This document shows, piece after piece, positions 6,648 through 6,779 of a stretch of 6,779 nt of DNA (the first letter of the stretch is position 1; every line of letters starts with the position of its first letter). This DNA comes from Paracoccaceae bacterium (GTDB taxonomy: Bacteria; Pseudomonadota; Alphaproteobacteria; Rhodobacterales; Rhodobacteraceae). The DNA lies in contig JAAUPC010000194.1 in NCBI GenBank assembly GCA_012036325.1, forward strand, positions 1 through 6,779. The letters run 5' to 3'. Under the pieces are notes generated by a model, which made no database searches, was not told the DNA's origin, and worked only from the letters and a program-made list of their open reading frames with translations. Made by a program: the position numbers and the translations under genes.

Positions 6648-6779
6648 CTGGCGGCCTCAGTCTGAAGGGCAAGGCTGGAGAGCCCGGCCAGGGTGCAGTC
6701 GGTGACAGAGAGGCTGTGGGCGTCCACGCCTTGGGAGTTCAGCGCGCGTGCATAGGCGTTCGACAGCCGCGACGCGCCG
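6644..6779 (-). CDS. dgoK: 2-dehydro-3-deoxygalactonokinase, C-terminal fragment cut by the window edge
   Basis: An open frame enters from the right edge and ends at TGA (6646-6644), giving the last 44 residues of a protein: GASRLSNAYARALNSQG, then a segment ending in LAGLSSLALQTEAAR. Its stop overlaps the dgoA start as ATGA. The pattern of a small-residue/ASRL stretch, a short helix and a LAGL segment fits the C terminus of 2-dehydro-3-deoxygalactonokinase, which phosphorylates KDGal with ATP to give the DgoA substrate. Fused or adjacent dgoK-dgoA genes are the usual arrangement. The nucleotide-binding and sugar-binding parts are outside the window, so the call rests mostly on context and a weak C-terminal resemblance. 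Confidence 0.7.
   Translation of the reverse strand, partial: GASRLSNAYARALNSQGVDAHSLSVTDCTLAGLSSLALQTEAAR

Noticed and set aside
1..6779. Mobile element, CRISPR, toxin-antitoxin or defence system
   Set aside because: No transposase, integrase, direct-repeat array, tRNA or small paired genes are visible; every sizeable coding region is explained by carbohydrate or transport families.

Overview
This window comes from a high-GC bacterial chromosome, most likely an alphaproteobacterium of the Rhodobacterales. That placement is inferred from base composition, protein resemblance recalled from memory, and an AAAATTCTTCG/CGAAGAATTTT-type stem-loop after the first gene. It is carbohydrate-catabolism territory with no sign of mobile elements, CRISPR or RNA genes.

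Layout. Bases 1-86 hold two adjacent inverted repeats. The second is a near-perfect hairpin lying directly at the 3' end of a leftward gene for a 12-helix MFS transporter (86-1321). A 231-base intergenic region (1322-1552) separates that gene from a divergent rightward gene for a GH13 alpha-glucosidase of the AglA/HaG type (1553-3160). After a 120-base convergent gap with a weak stem-loop, everything from 3281 to the right edge is one leftward operon. In transcription order it is the end of 2-dehydro-3-deoxygalactonokinase (dgoK), KDPGal aldolase (dgoA), an SMP-30/gluconolactonase-family lactonase, and a GH42 beta-galactosidase. All three junctions in this operon are 4-base start/stop overlaps.

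How it works together. The leftward operon reads as a beta-galactoside and galactose catabolic unit using the oxidative De Ley-Doudoroff route. GH42 releases galactose. A galactose dehydrogenase (not in the window) would make galactonolactone, which the SMP-30 protein would open to galactonate. A dehydratase (not in the window) makes KDGal, DgoK phosphorylates it, and DgoA cleaves KDPGal to pyruvate and glyceraldehyde 3-phosphate. The GH13 enzyme would hydrolyse alpha-glucosides in the cytoplasm. The MFS substrate is unknown.

The main oddity is dgoA. Its two halves lie in the same frame, but about 21 conserved codons between them are displaced into another frame, creating one in-frame TGA. 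This is either a compensated double frameshift or a cluster of sequence errors. I did not find a convincing undescribed system; the genes belong to recognisable families.
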